In this document: piece by piece, positions 25,440-33,574 of the stretch
Layout of the letters: every line of letters begins with the position of its first letter
How positions within the stretch are numbered: the first letter of the stretch is position 1
From: Microcaldota archaeon
GTDB lineage: Archaea; Micrarchaeota; Micrarchaeia; Micrarchaeales; CABMGC01
Direction: 5' to 3'
DNA length: 47,596 bases
Assembly: GCA_027365175.1 (NCBI GenBank)
Contig: DAHXNY010000005.1
Location: 1-47,596, forward strand
Translations under genes and position numbers: made by a program
The notes under the pieces: generated by a model
Told to the model about the DNA's origin: nothing
Databases searched by the model: none
What the model saw: the letters and a program-made list of their open reading frames with translations, nothing else

Positions 25440-26266
25440 GCATGGACGAAGAGACGATATTCAGAGTTGGCATCACGTTGATATTGGCACTGATGTTCGT
25501 GTCATTCAGCGCAGCTTATGGCCCTCTGTATATACTGGCTCTGGTGTTCTTCATGGCAGCATTTGTGCTAATAATAATCCTAAGCTTTGCAGACTTTGTA
25601 CTATTCCCGCTATTCACAAGGATACTCAAGGTCACGACAGTGCCGGCAAGGGACTATACAATTCCGAAGGAGAATGACGGAATAGTAAAATACGTAAATG
25701 GCCTATATTATGCAACAGGGTACATCACCGCTAATGTCTACAACTATGTCTTCCAGGCAGAACAGATGATTGAAGGGGAGGATACTGAAATGGTAATGGG
25801 GCCTGACAAATGGGAAAAGGCAGTCATGAGCGTGAAATTCCCATTCAAATTCATAGCCATAGGGCAGGCAGTAGACATACAGAAGTACAGGGACGATCTG
25901 GAAGGGAGAAGGGCCTATCTTGAATTTCAGTATTCAAAAAGCGAGAGCGCTCCTAACGTCTCTACATCGGTGCTTGACGACTTAAAAAGAAGAATGCGCG
26001 TCCTTCAGGTGAGGATAGACAGGCTTGGCGCAGGGGAGCGGCCTCTAAGCAGTATGATGTACATAGAGACTACTGCAGTTGGAATAACCTTGAGCGATGC
26101 CATGAGCAAACTTACCCAGCAGGTAGATCAGCTTCAGACAGTATTCAACGTATTCGACCTGAGTCTTGTGAGGGTGGTAGGAAGAGAGATGTACGGCCTT
26201 TACAAGCTGAATTACTACATCCCGACCATGGACGAGATAATATCTTCGTTCCAGTTCCAAAAATGA
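25436..26266 (+). CDS. VirB3/VirB4-N-like membrane protein, paralog B
   Basis: 276 residues. It has two membrane helices (~8-28 and ~30-60), then FPLFTRILKVTTVPARDYTI, a strand-rich part (GIVKYVNGLYYATGYITANV), a helical part with YRDDLEGRRAYLEFQYSKSE, SSMMYIETTAVGITLSDAMS, and a final YKLNYYIPTMDEIISSF. The succession of helices, strand, helix pair and final proline strand matches the preceding protein (IVRAEENTYASVFVKIP, then PEYSIPPATISELL), so the two are diverged paralogs. It is translationally coupled to paralog A through ATGA and lies 41 bp before the motor ATPase. Confidence 0.68.
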   Translation: MSMDEETIFRVGITLILALMFVSFSAAYGPLYILALVFFMAAFVLIIILSFADFVLFPLFTRILKVTTVPARDYTIPKENDGIVKYVNGLYYATGYITANVYNYVFQAEQMIEGEDTEMVMGPDKWEKAVMSVKFPFKFIAIGQAVDIQKYRDDLEGRRAYLEFQYSKSESAPNVSTSVLDDLKRRMRVLQVRIDRLGAGERPLSSMMYIETTAVGITLSDAMSKLTQQVDQLQTVFNVFDLSLVRVVGREMYGLYKLNYYIPTMDEIISSFQFQK

Positions 26267-26307
26267 TAAGTAAATAATATATGTGACCAATGTTTATGTG
26301 AGCGATT

Positions 26308-27813
26308 ATGGGATTGATAAGGATACAAAACGTAATGAGCAATGAGCTTGCAAAGCGCGTCTTCCTTAGCAGACCCCCCGAACCTCCTCCCGAGTTCCTT
26401 CTCAATGACCCTACTGACTCGATATTCATAGGGATAACCAGGAGGTTTGCCGTCCCTCTCACATGGACATTTGCCACTCTGACAAACCCTCACATCTCCG
26501 TAGTGGGAATAACTGGAGCTGGAAAGTCATTCTTCGTAAAGACCTTTCTGATAAGGGCGAGTTATGTATGGAATGCAAATGCGATAATAATAGACTGGGC
26601 AGGCGAGTATAAATCATGGGTGTCACAGAGCGGAGGGAGGGTTGTTGCTCTTGGAAAGGGCGACTTTGTAAACATAATGGATCTTGCAGGGATGAAGCCT
26701 CTGGATAGGGCGAAGCAGATAATGAATTCGCTTGACATACTTACTGATATCACCAGCTTCGCGGAGCAGAGAAGACTTACGGCAGAGGCAATAGAGCAGA
26801 CCTATGTTAACGCCGGTTTTCCTCTGACGCAGATTCCAAAGGATGGGAAAGATGCTCCTACTCTGAAGAATGTAACTGCGCTGCTAGAGGAGAAGCTTGG
26901 GGAAGGGAACTATGCTTATCCTGCAGAGCTTGAGAATGCGATATACAGGCTGAGGGAGTTCTCAAGGGAGGGCGAAGACTACTTTGCAAGGAAGAGCACA
27001 GTCGATCTTGACAAACTGATAACATCCGGTCTTGTTGATATTGACCTTTCTGGCCTTCCTGACGAGAGATTCAGGGCGCTCGCAGGACTATTCATACTGC
27101 AGACATTAAAGGAGAAGATGCGCTTCGAAGGATGGAGCGCCAACAAGGGACTCAAGGCGATAATAGTGCTTGACGAGGCATGGAAGATAGCAAGCGATGA
27201 AAGAAGCGACGCCATTACTATAATAAGGGAGGGAAGGAAGTACCAGTTCGGACTGATAGTGGCATCACAGAACCCTACGGATATAAACGAAGCCATATTC
27301 TCAAACGTCGGCACATCCATAATACTAAGGATCAGGTTCGAGAAGTTCCTCGACTATTTGCAAGGTTCACTTGGCTTCACGGCTTTCATGAGGGATGAGA
27401 TAAGCAGATTCGGGGTGGGTCAGGCAGCTATAGACCTCTCATTCCAGACCTCTATAAAATTCCCATCTGTATTCATAGTAGAGCACATAGTGGGTGAAAT
27501 GCCGCTCAATGTCTATGCCATAACTCTAGGCGACATTCTGCAGGAAAGCGAGATGAGCGATACAAACATGCAGAAGGACTACTATCTGAAGAAGATGGAT
27601 ATAACTGCAAAGCTGGTGAGGACAAATGCCAGCATCGATACGATAAACAGCATAATATTCGACATGGACAAAGCGAACCGTGCAGTAGATGTGAAGAACA
27701 TGGTAATAATACTCGCCAAGAACAATATAAACCGCGAAGCCATAATACAGTTCTTAAGGGAGGTAGGCATACCTGATAATATTATAAGCAGAGTGTTCAT
27801 ATATACAAGGTGA
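26308..27813 (+). CDS. VirB4/HerA-type motor ATPase
   Basis: 501 residues. Walker A is GITGAGKSFF (residues ~67-76). Walker B is IIVLDEAWK with D289 and E290 followed by the AW typical of VirB4/TraC ATPases. IVASQNPTD (~320) is the sensor region, and NAIIIDWAGEYKSW (~90-103) is the HerA/FtsK-superfamily motif after Walker A. It lacks membrane helices and the ~300-residue N-terminal half of VirB4; the two preceding genes seem to supply that half. The last ~40 residues (REAIIQFLREVGIPDNIISR) form a helical motif that is echoed in the next gene. It should drive substrate transfer or pilus assembly in the cytosol. HerA DNA-end-resection helicases are the alternative, but no NurA or Mre11/Rad50 gene is nearby. 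Confidence 0.88.
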   Translation: MGLIRIQNVMSNELAKRVFLSRPPEPPPEFLLNDPTDSIFIGITRRFAVPLTWTFATLTNPHISVVGITGAGKSFFVKTFLIRASYVWNANAIIIDWAGEYKSWVSQSGGRVVALGKGDFVNIMDLAGMKPLDRAKQIMNSLDILTDITSFAEQRRLTAEAIEQTYVNAGFPLTQIPKDGKDAPTLKNVTALLEEKLGEGNYAYPAELENAIYRLREFSREGEDYFARKSTVDLDKLITSGLVDIDLSGLPDERFRALAGLFILQTLKEKMRFEGWSANKGLKAIIVLDEAWKIASDERSDAITIIREGRKYQFGLIVASQNPTDINEAIFSNVGTSIILRIRFEKFLDYLQGSLGFTAFMRDEISRFGVGQAAIDLSFQTSIKFPSVFIVEHIVGEMPLNVYAITLGDILQESEMSDTNMQKDYYLKKMDITAKLVRTNASIDTINSIIFDMDKANRAVDVKNMVIILAKNNINREAIIQFLREVGIPDNIISRVFIYTR

Positions 27814-27817
27814 GTGC

Positions 27818-28123
27818 ATGGCAGGAACCTACATGATAAATAAAATAGAGCTCAAGCGCATACTCAACTCCTTCGGGATTAATATAAGGAGCGTGGAGGG
27901 GCTGCTTGGGACCCTTGATAAGATGCACAAGAACGTCAATGCTATAGAGTTCGCAAAGCTGCTCTTCGGGCTGGGCCTGAAGCAGCTGCAGGTCGAGACC
28001 ATACTAAGGAGAATAGGTGTAGACGACCTTGCAATATCTGATATATTTGATAGGATAGACGAGGATAAGATACACCAGTCATTCGGAAGGGTAGTGGAGC
28101 TGAGTGTTGATATGCAAAGGTGA
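27818..28123 (+). CDS. Small helical protein related to the motor ATPase tail
   Basis: 101 residues, all helical, with no membrane segment or Cys. AAGGTGA overlaps the stop codon of the ATPase and sets the ATG at 27818, so the two are translated together. The segment LKQLQVETILRRIGVDDLAISDIFDRI (residues ~55-81) aligns without gaps to the ATPase C-terminal helical motif (pattern I-x2-(F/I)-LR-x-(V/I)-G-(I/V)-x-D-x2-IS-x-(V/I)-F). It may be a detached copy of that tail that packs against the motor or replaces it in the hexamer. Confidence 0.7.
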   Translation: MAGTYMINKIELKRILNSFGINIRSVEGLLGTLDKMHKNVNAIEFAKLLFGLGLKQLQVETILRRIGVDDLAISDIFDRIDEDKIHQSFGRVVELSVDMQR

Positions 28124-28127
28124 CAAT

Positions 28128-28508
28128 ATGCCCAGCAGCTACTGTATAATATGCGGCAAGAAGAAGGATGGGATAATGGTCGCTGATGACCATGTCTTAA
28201 AAACACTGCGGTGGTTCAAGGAGAATATTACAAAGAACGTGCAGAACAACACGCTTGTTGTGTGCAAGACCTGCTATCCGCAGTACAGCAAGCAGCGCAA
28301 GAAGTATATAAGCAGAAGGACCGCATATGTGGCGCTGGGTATCCTCTTCCTTATACTCTCAGTAATAGTCTCTTCAGGCGCGTGGCCGACTGCATTGTCA
28401 ATAGGCATATTCATAGTAGTACTACTATATGCATTATCACTTATCAATTACATGCCAGGCCTGCGGCTAAAGGAAGCAGGCAAAAAGAGCGGAGCAAGGA
28501 AGAAATAA
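28128..28508 (+). CDS. Zinc-ribbon protein with two membrane helices
   Basis: 126 residues from the ATG at 28128. AAAGGTGA overlaps the previous stop and fixes this start over an upstream frame that would overlap the previous gene. CIICGKKKDG and, ~40 residues later, VVCKTCYPQYSKQRKKY form two CxxC knuckles of a zinc ribbon. Two membrane helices follow (~60-80 and ~85-103) and a basic tail (GKKSGARKK). Both ends face the cytosol. It could tether or sense the motor ATPase at the membrane; this is inference from its place in the operon. Confidence 0.72.
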   Translation: MPSSYCIICGKKKDGIMVADDHVLKTLRWFKENITKNVQNNTLVVCKTCYPQYSKQRKKYISRRTAYVALGILFLILSVIVSSGAWPTALSIGIFIVVLLYALSLINYMPGLRLKEAGKKSGARKK

Positions 28509-28564
28509 GGTACCCTTTTTATTCTTTCATTTATCTATAATAAAGTAATAACGGAGGAGTTGTT

Positions 28565-29290
28565 TTGGCTGAAGATACTATCATACTTCCGAAAGTAGAG
28601 GAATTGCAGCTTGACGGGAAGCTCAAGACCTCATTCCCTGAGATTAAAGCAAAGCTCTCAAAGCTTCCTTTCTATGATATAGGCTCGGATGCCAATTCTG
28701 TGACTGCGGCAAAGGTGGAGAGCAGGAACATAGACAAGATGCCCTACCTGTTCCACATAGTCAAGATCGGCCCTAACAGCATAGATGTCAGTTATTCGAT
28801 AATACCTGATACCAGCGAAAGCATGAGAAGAGCCTATGTGGTAAAGAATCTTGCAGGTATTCTATCATTAATAAGCAACGACTACGAAGTAGACGCGCCA
28901 AAGTTCATGCAGTATATCGATTCTACACTTGGAAATCTGATAGACGGGATCTCGCAGAACTACAATCTGCTGTACAACAAATACGATGCACTTGCCTCAG
29001 AATACAGGGAGATAAAGAGGCTGAACAATGAGCTTGAAGCATCAAACAAGAACATCACCGTACAGATAACACAGCTGAGCGAGGAGGACAAGGAGCTTAA
29101 AGAGGAGCTGGATAAGCTGAAGAAATATTCTGACGAGGCCCTAATGGGACTTGTTCAGGAATGGGTGGAAGTGCACGATAATTCGATAGATACTGAGCAG
29201 TTCGCAAAGAACTATACCGTATCAATACCCAGAGTAGAACAGATATTGAACAAGATGGTCATGCTGGGTTACCTTGAAGTAAAGTCATAG
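28565..29290 (+). CDS. Coiled-coil protein with C-terminal winged helix
   Basis: 241 residues starting at TTG with a strong GGAGGAG six bases upstream. The N-terminal ~110 residues look globular (LPFYDIGSDANSVTAAKVES, FHIVKIGPNSIDVSYSIIPD). Residues ~120-190 are a coiled coil (KRLNNELEASNKNI, EEDKELKEELDKLKKY). The last ~50 residues (VEVHDNSIDTEQFAKNYTVS, LNKMVMLGYLEVKS) read as a winged helix. The architecture mirrors, in reverse order, the 12027 protein at the other end of the cluster. It is probably a cytosolic scaffold or adaptor. I recognise no family. Confidence 0.7.
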   Translation: MAEDTIILPKVEELQLDGKLKTSFPEIKAKLSKLPFYDIGSDANSVTAAKVESRNIDKMPYLFHIVKIGPNSIDVSYSIIPDTSESMRRAYVVKNLAGILSLISNDYEVDAPKFMQYIDSTLGNLIDGISQNYNLLYNKYDALASEYREIKRLNNELEASNKNITVQITQLSEEDKELKEELDKLKKYSDEALMGLVQEWVEVHDNSIDTEQFAKNYTVSIPRVEQILNKMVMLGYLEVKS

Positions 29291-29298
29291 GTTATCTG

Positions 29299-29445
29299 AT
29301 GAGATATGATGTTGTCGTGAAGAGGCGCTTCCAGGACATACGCGTATACAAGGTAATAAAACGCATGAATGACAGATCCAACAAGCTGTCAAGGGCTGTA
29401 ATGAAATTCCTGGAGAAGAAGATGAACGAGGAAAAGGGAGTATAA
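29299..29445 (+). CDS. Small basic protein, 48 aa
   Basis: The frame opens with ATG 8 bp after the preceding stop and encodes a highly basic, mostly helical peptide (MRYDVVVKRRFQDIRVYKVI, then KRMNDRSNKLSRAVMKFLEK) ending EEKGV. About a third of its residues are Lys or Arg. It fits snugly between two cluster genes, has matching codon use and leaves no other explanation for this gap, so I take it as real. It could bind nucleic acid or an acidic partner. No family is recognised. Confidence 0.55.
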   Translation: MRYDVVVKRRFQDIRVYKVIKRMNDRSNKLSRAVMKFLEKKMNEEKGV

Positions 29446-29470
29446 CTGTTTATTTTAGTGGTTAGGTTTG

Positions 29471-31894
29471 ATGAAAAGGAGGAAGCTGTCCAAGACAGTG
29501 GTTATAGGGGTAATTGCAGTAGCCGTCATAGCGGTAATTGCGTTTATCCTGATAGACAACGCCATAAGCAGCGCATTAAGCTCATACCATCCTCCAATCC
29601 CTCCGAGTGCTATAAGCAGTTCCTTAAGCATGCAGAATGCGTTTTTCGGCGATTATGCAAATTCAACAGCATTTGCAGCATATGCAAAACTGAATTACAA
29701 TGAAACCAATGCATCATATGTGAACTTTACATTAAGGGTATTCAAGACCGACCCTGTTCCAAAGATATATCTTGTAGACACGGACAACTACTGCGTAAAC
29801 TGCTTCCTTGGGTCAACCATGGAGCAGGAACTCCAGCATTATCTGAACCAGTACGGGCTCATTCTCAACCAGAGCAGTTTCAACTACATACAGCTTAACA
29901 ACCTGTCATCAGTAGCCCCAAATTCGATAATAATAGTGCCTTCAGGGCTTATCCCTTTATCTTTCCTTCCAATACAGAACAGCTCTTTAAGCGGCTACAA
30001 CTCCTGCCCGTTAAACTACAATTATAGCATAATAAATATGCTGAATAACGGAGACACTATATTCTATGTGGGTGACAATTTCTCAAAAACAGTTTCGTGC
30101 GGCCAGCAGATAATTCAGACCCCTCAGAGCATAATAAATCAGCTTTCAGCAATAGGCATCGGCACGAGGCCTGCCAATGCCACTGACATAAGGGTGGCAA
30201 GTGAGCAGAAATATCTAACCTTCAACTCACCAACATTCCTGTTCACAAGCGGATACATTGCGCCGGCATCAACATATGTCAATGTCTTCAATGGCAGCAT
30301 AGTCGCACTCAGCAATTATCCTTCCAAAGGATGGAAAAATGCATCTGTGCTTTCAAGGGACATAGCTGCGCTCATAGACCTGCACTACTGGAATGACGAA
30401 CTGGCGTCAGGGAGCACAAGAATTACTGCAATAACCAACAAGAGCTCATCAGGGCAGATTGCGCTTGTGACAAACACAACGCAGGCAAGCCTGCAAGCTC
30501 TTACAAACATATCACTGTCAAGCACATATGTGCTGGCAAGCGCGTATTTCTATAATTCCGCAGGTCAGCTGAAGGAGAACAACGCACTGTTCAGGGTAAA
30601 CGGACTCGAAAACGGCTATGTCGATACGATAGCAGCCGTACCGCAGACAATAAGCGAGTACATAAGCGCAGGGGCTACGAACATAACAAACAAATTCGAC
30701 TCATTCCATATCTATATATACAATCTAAGTTACGAAGAGCCTGTGCAGTATCTTTTCATAGGCCAGATGAAACCTAATGTAACGTTCATAAAACCGATAT
30801 CATTCTCTCTTCCTGGAGGCTACTACATAGCCTCGCTCATAGACTCGAACAATGATACATATGCGCGTGCGATCTTCAGGATATACAACACAAATATCAC
30901 TACCGTGCAGCCATTCTCATTCAGCAACAGGACCTTTACATTCTCGCTTCATAGCGGAGGATATCCGCTTACTGGAATTCCCTATAGCATATCCCTTAAC
31001 GGGCAGTACGTGCAAAACGGCACTGTAAACAGCAGCATAATAAGGTACTCTCTTCCAGGAGGCTCTGTACTGAGTTATGGGAACGAGACCTTTACCGTAA
31101 AAGTCTTGGGTGCCACAGAGACAATAATAATGCCTTACACAAACACCATACTAAACATACCTCCATACTATATAGAGTTCGCCATAGCTGTAATTGTTAT
31201 ATTGGTACTGAACAAGATACTCGTCCCTCCAAACATAGACAGATACTACATAAACGTGCAGGAATTCAGGCATACGGACAGGGCAAAGGTCAAGGAGCCT
31301 CCAGAGACAATCCTGAAGGTTTTTGACCAGGTCAACTACTATTATCACTGGAGATATATGCCTCTAACGGCCGAAGAGGTAAAGTCAGGAATATCTGGAA
31401 ATGTTAGATATGGCAACATGCCGATAGCCGTGACATTGCAGAATACATATACCGTGCTTAACAGGATGATGAGAAAAGGACTCGTGGTCGAGGCTGCGGA
31501 TTATTATGCACCTAAAGGCTGGGAAGAGGCATCAAAGCATGACATAGAATACCTTGTAATCTTCAGGAAGCTCAGGGACTACAGCGTCGCCAATGCAATG
31601 CTCTTCACCGACATAGACGCGTATGACAATGTAGACATGATGATAACAAATAAAGGCGTCCAGAACTATGTCTATATATACTCCAGGCTGTCAGAAAACC
31701 AGAAGCTGAGCAACATACCGCTGAGCAAGAAACACAAGACCTTCATAGTCTTCTTAACAGATGAGGACAGGCTTGCATTCATAGACAGACTAAATATCTC
31801 ATACGGAGAGGAGAGCGAAATACTGAGGATGAGCATAGAATCCCTGGATGTAAGGCTCATAGACACAAGCGATCTGGGACAGTTAAGGCTCTAG
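29471..31894 (+). CDS. Large bitopic sequon-rich membrane protein
   Basis: 807 residues from the ATG at 29471 (a TTG just upstream is possible). A basic start (MKRRKLSK) and a membrane helix (~9-29) lead into ~530 external residues rich in Asn, Ser, Thr and Tyr with many N-x-S/T sequons, so it is probably heavily glycosylated. Two Cys close together (YCVNCFLG, ~residue 96) and a pair further on (YNSCPLNY, TVSCGQQ) could form disulfides. A second helix (~566-586) is followed by ~220 cytosolic residues with a winged-helix-like start (VLNRMMRKGLVVEAADYYAP) and a charged end. It closes the plus-strand cluster and spans the membrane, so it may link the outer surface or a partner cell to the cytosolic motor. 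Confidence 0.7.
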   Translation: MKRRKLSKTVVIGVIAVAVIAVIAFILIDNAISSALSSYHPPIPPSAISSSLSMQNAFFGDYANSTAFAAYAKLNYNETNASYVNFTLRVFKTDPVPKIYLVDTDNYCVNCFLGSTMEQELQHYLNQYGLILNQSSFNYIQLNNLSSVAPNSIIIVPSGLIPLSFLPIQNSSLSGYNSCPLNYNYSIINMLNNGDTIFYVGDNFSKTVSCGQQIIQTPQSIINQLSAIGIGTRPANATDIRVASEQKYLTFNSPTFLFTSGYIAPASTYVNVFNGSIVALSNYPSKGWKNASVLSRDIAALIDLHYWNDELASGSTRITAITNKSSSGQIALVTNTTQASLQALTNISLSSTYVLASAYFYNSAGQLKENNALFRVNGLENGYVDTIAAVPQTISEYISAGATNITNKFDSFHIYIYNLSYEEPVQYLFIGQMKPNVTFIKPISFSLPGGYYIASLIDSNNDTYARAIFRIYNTNITTVQPFSFSNRTFTFSLHSGGYPLTGIPYSISLNGQYVQNGTVNSSIIRYSLPGGSVLSYGNETFTVKVLGATETIIMPYTNTILNIPPYYIEFAIAVIVILVLNKILVPPNIDRYYINVQEFRHTDRAKVKEPPETILKVFDQVNYYYHWRYMPLTAEEVKSGISGNVRYGNMPIAVTLQNTYTVLNRMMRKGLVVEAADYYAPKGWEEASKHDIEYLVIFRKLRDYSVANAMLFTDIDAYDNVDMMITNKGVQNYVYIYSRLSENQKLSNIPLSKKHKTFIVFLTDEDRLAFIDRLNISYGEESEILRMSIESLDVRLIDTSDLGQLRL

Positions 31895-31956
31895 CCGATT
31901 AATCTCCGATTGAAAATGCATTGCAGGAAGCAGATCTAAAAGCGCACTTCCTATAA

Positions 31957-33570
31957 CTATTCTTCTGCAGAACTATCTGAAGATGCGCTCTCTACCGCTT
32001 CCTCATCCGCATCCTCCTTTCCCATGTCATACTTGCTCTCCACTATGTGCTTGAGGGAGCTCTCTATCTGCCCCTTGTTCTCCCCGGTAATGTCGCTCAG
32101 ATCTGCGGCAAGCTGCCCAACATATCTCATTATTGTCTTGTACCTGGATTCGCGGACATGCATGTTCCTCTGCTTGTTTATGTGTATCTGCAGCTTCCTG
32201 GCGCACTCCATGATTCCAAGCTTTAGCTCCTCTATTATCTCAGGCTCCTGAGATACAGCCTGCTTTCCTATCCCGTTGTAAGGGATATAAACGCTGGATA
32301 TGTTGACAAAGACGCTTATCGGCTCGTCCCCGAAATCCCTTATCCCATACCTCTTCCATTGGATCTGGTTCACAGCTTCTGTTATCGCGCAGACAGAACC
32401 ATCGAACAATAACGGCACCTTATTTGCAAAACGCATTATGGTCCCTTTCGTTCCTTCCTCGGTCTTCTTGCCCGCGTCTCCCCCATAAGCTATCCCTGCT
32501 TCAACGACAAAAGGTATCCCGCCCTTGAATATCTTTGGCTTTCTTTCCGTCACGCTGATGAACTGCGGGTTTATTATGTTGAGCATCGCGGTCTCCATCT
32601 GCGCTGCACCTATGACTGAGAGTGAATCGGTCTCAGGCGCGATCCACTTGACACTCTTAAAGACCTCAACGAGCTTCTCCGCCTCAGGCCATGTTAATTC
32701 GCGAGGCTTCTTATCAAAATTGATGTCCTTTGCAATTCCTCTAAGTTCGTCTATCTTTGCGGCACTTACCCTTGAGAAGCTCTCCATAAGGAAGGACGAT
32801 ATATTGCCCTTGTCAGTCACATGTGCAAAGTCAAGCAGGTCCCTTGCGTTTATTCCCAGAGGATGCGGTTTGGTCTGTTTTGGCCTCTTTGGCATCTCAT
32901 TAACCGACCTGGGGAAGACTGTCTCTTTCCCATCAGGCTCTATAAGCTTTATTGTTGCATGAGGATTTGACAGGGCAGTACGCTTCACGTATTCAAAGAC
33001 CCCATGGTCGCTCCTTTCATATTTAGTATCTCCGAATTCTCCGCTCACCGATGTGCCTCTGAAGTCCTCAAGCGTTGTCTTCATGTTTGTTATCAGGGGT
33101 TTGTTCGTCTTTATGTCTATTGCAATATCGCACTCGAAGGAGCCCTTTCCTGTTCCGGATCTCGCATGTATGGGTTTCCCCGTGGTTATTGCAGCGAAGA
33201 GTGTGCATCCTCCAGCCCCTATCCCCTGCTGCCCACGCTGCTGAAGATATCTGTGGAACTTTGTTCCTGAGAGTATGCTTGCAAGCGCTTTTCCTATATG
33301 CTTCTGCGGTATTCCAGGCCCATTGTCAGTGACTGTAACAAGGTGCCTGCTCTCATTAACCTCTTTGACCTCTACGCTTATCTCAGGGAATATCCCTGCC
33401 TCCTCGCAAGCGTCAAGAGAGTTAGCCACATACTCGTGCACGACCGTGGTAAGAGATCTCACCTTTCCGGAATAGCCGAGCATCTGGCTGTTCTTCCTGA
33501 AGAACTGCGTTATTGACTGCTCTTTAAACTCCTTGAATATCTCATCAGCGTTTTTCTCTTCGATCGCCAT
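31957..33570 (-). CDS. top6B: DNA topoisomerase VI subunit B
   Basis: 537 residues, the usual length. The GHKL ATPase motifs are clear: VVHEYVANSLDACEEAG (motif I, metal-binding Asn near residue 49), VTDNGPGIP (motif II, ~80-88) and RGQQGIGAGGCTLFAAITTG (motif III, ~111-130). A transducer domain with MRFANKVPLLFDG follows. Most family members have GIGISAAVLY in motif III; here it is GIGAGGCTLF. The last ~20 residues are Glu/Ser-rich. With subunit A it decatenates and relaxes DNA. Subunit A normally follows in the operon but is not next to it here. It lies 4 bp after the KH gene. Confidence 0.96.
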   Translation of the reverse strand: MAIEEKNADEIFKEFKEQSITQFFRKNSQMLGYSGKVRSLTTVVHEYVANSLDACEEAGIFPEISVEVKEVNESRHLVTVTDNGPGIPQKHIGKALASILSGTKFHRYLQQRGQQGIGAGGCTLFAAITTGKPIHARSGTGKGSFECDIAIDIKTNKPLITNMKTTLEDFRGTSVSGEFGDTKYERSDHGVFEYVKRTALSNPHATIKLIEPDGKETVFPRSVNEMPKRPKQTKPHPLGINARDLLDFAHVTDKGNISSFLMESFSRVSAAKIDELRGIAKDINFDKKPRELTWPEAEKLVEVFKSVKWIAPETDSLSVIGAAQMETAMLNIINPQFISVTERKPKIFKGGIPFVVEAGIAYGGDAGKKTEEGTKGTIMRFANKVPLLFDGSVCAITEAVNQIQWKRYGIRDFGDEPISVFVNISSVYIPYNGIGKQAVSQEPEIIEELKLGIMECARKLQIHINKQRNMHVRESRYKTIMRYVGQLAADLSDITGENKGQIESSLKHIVESKYDMGKEDADEEAVESASSDSSAEE

Positions 33571-33574
33571 AAAA

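Noticed and set aside
26308-27813. HerA DNA-repair helicase as the identity of the motor
   Set aside because: No NurA, Mre11 or Rad50 gene is nearby, the Walker B DEAW is VirB4-like and the gene sits amid secretion-like membrane proteins. Not excluded entirely.
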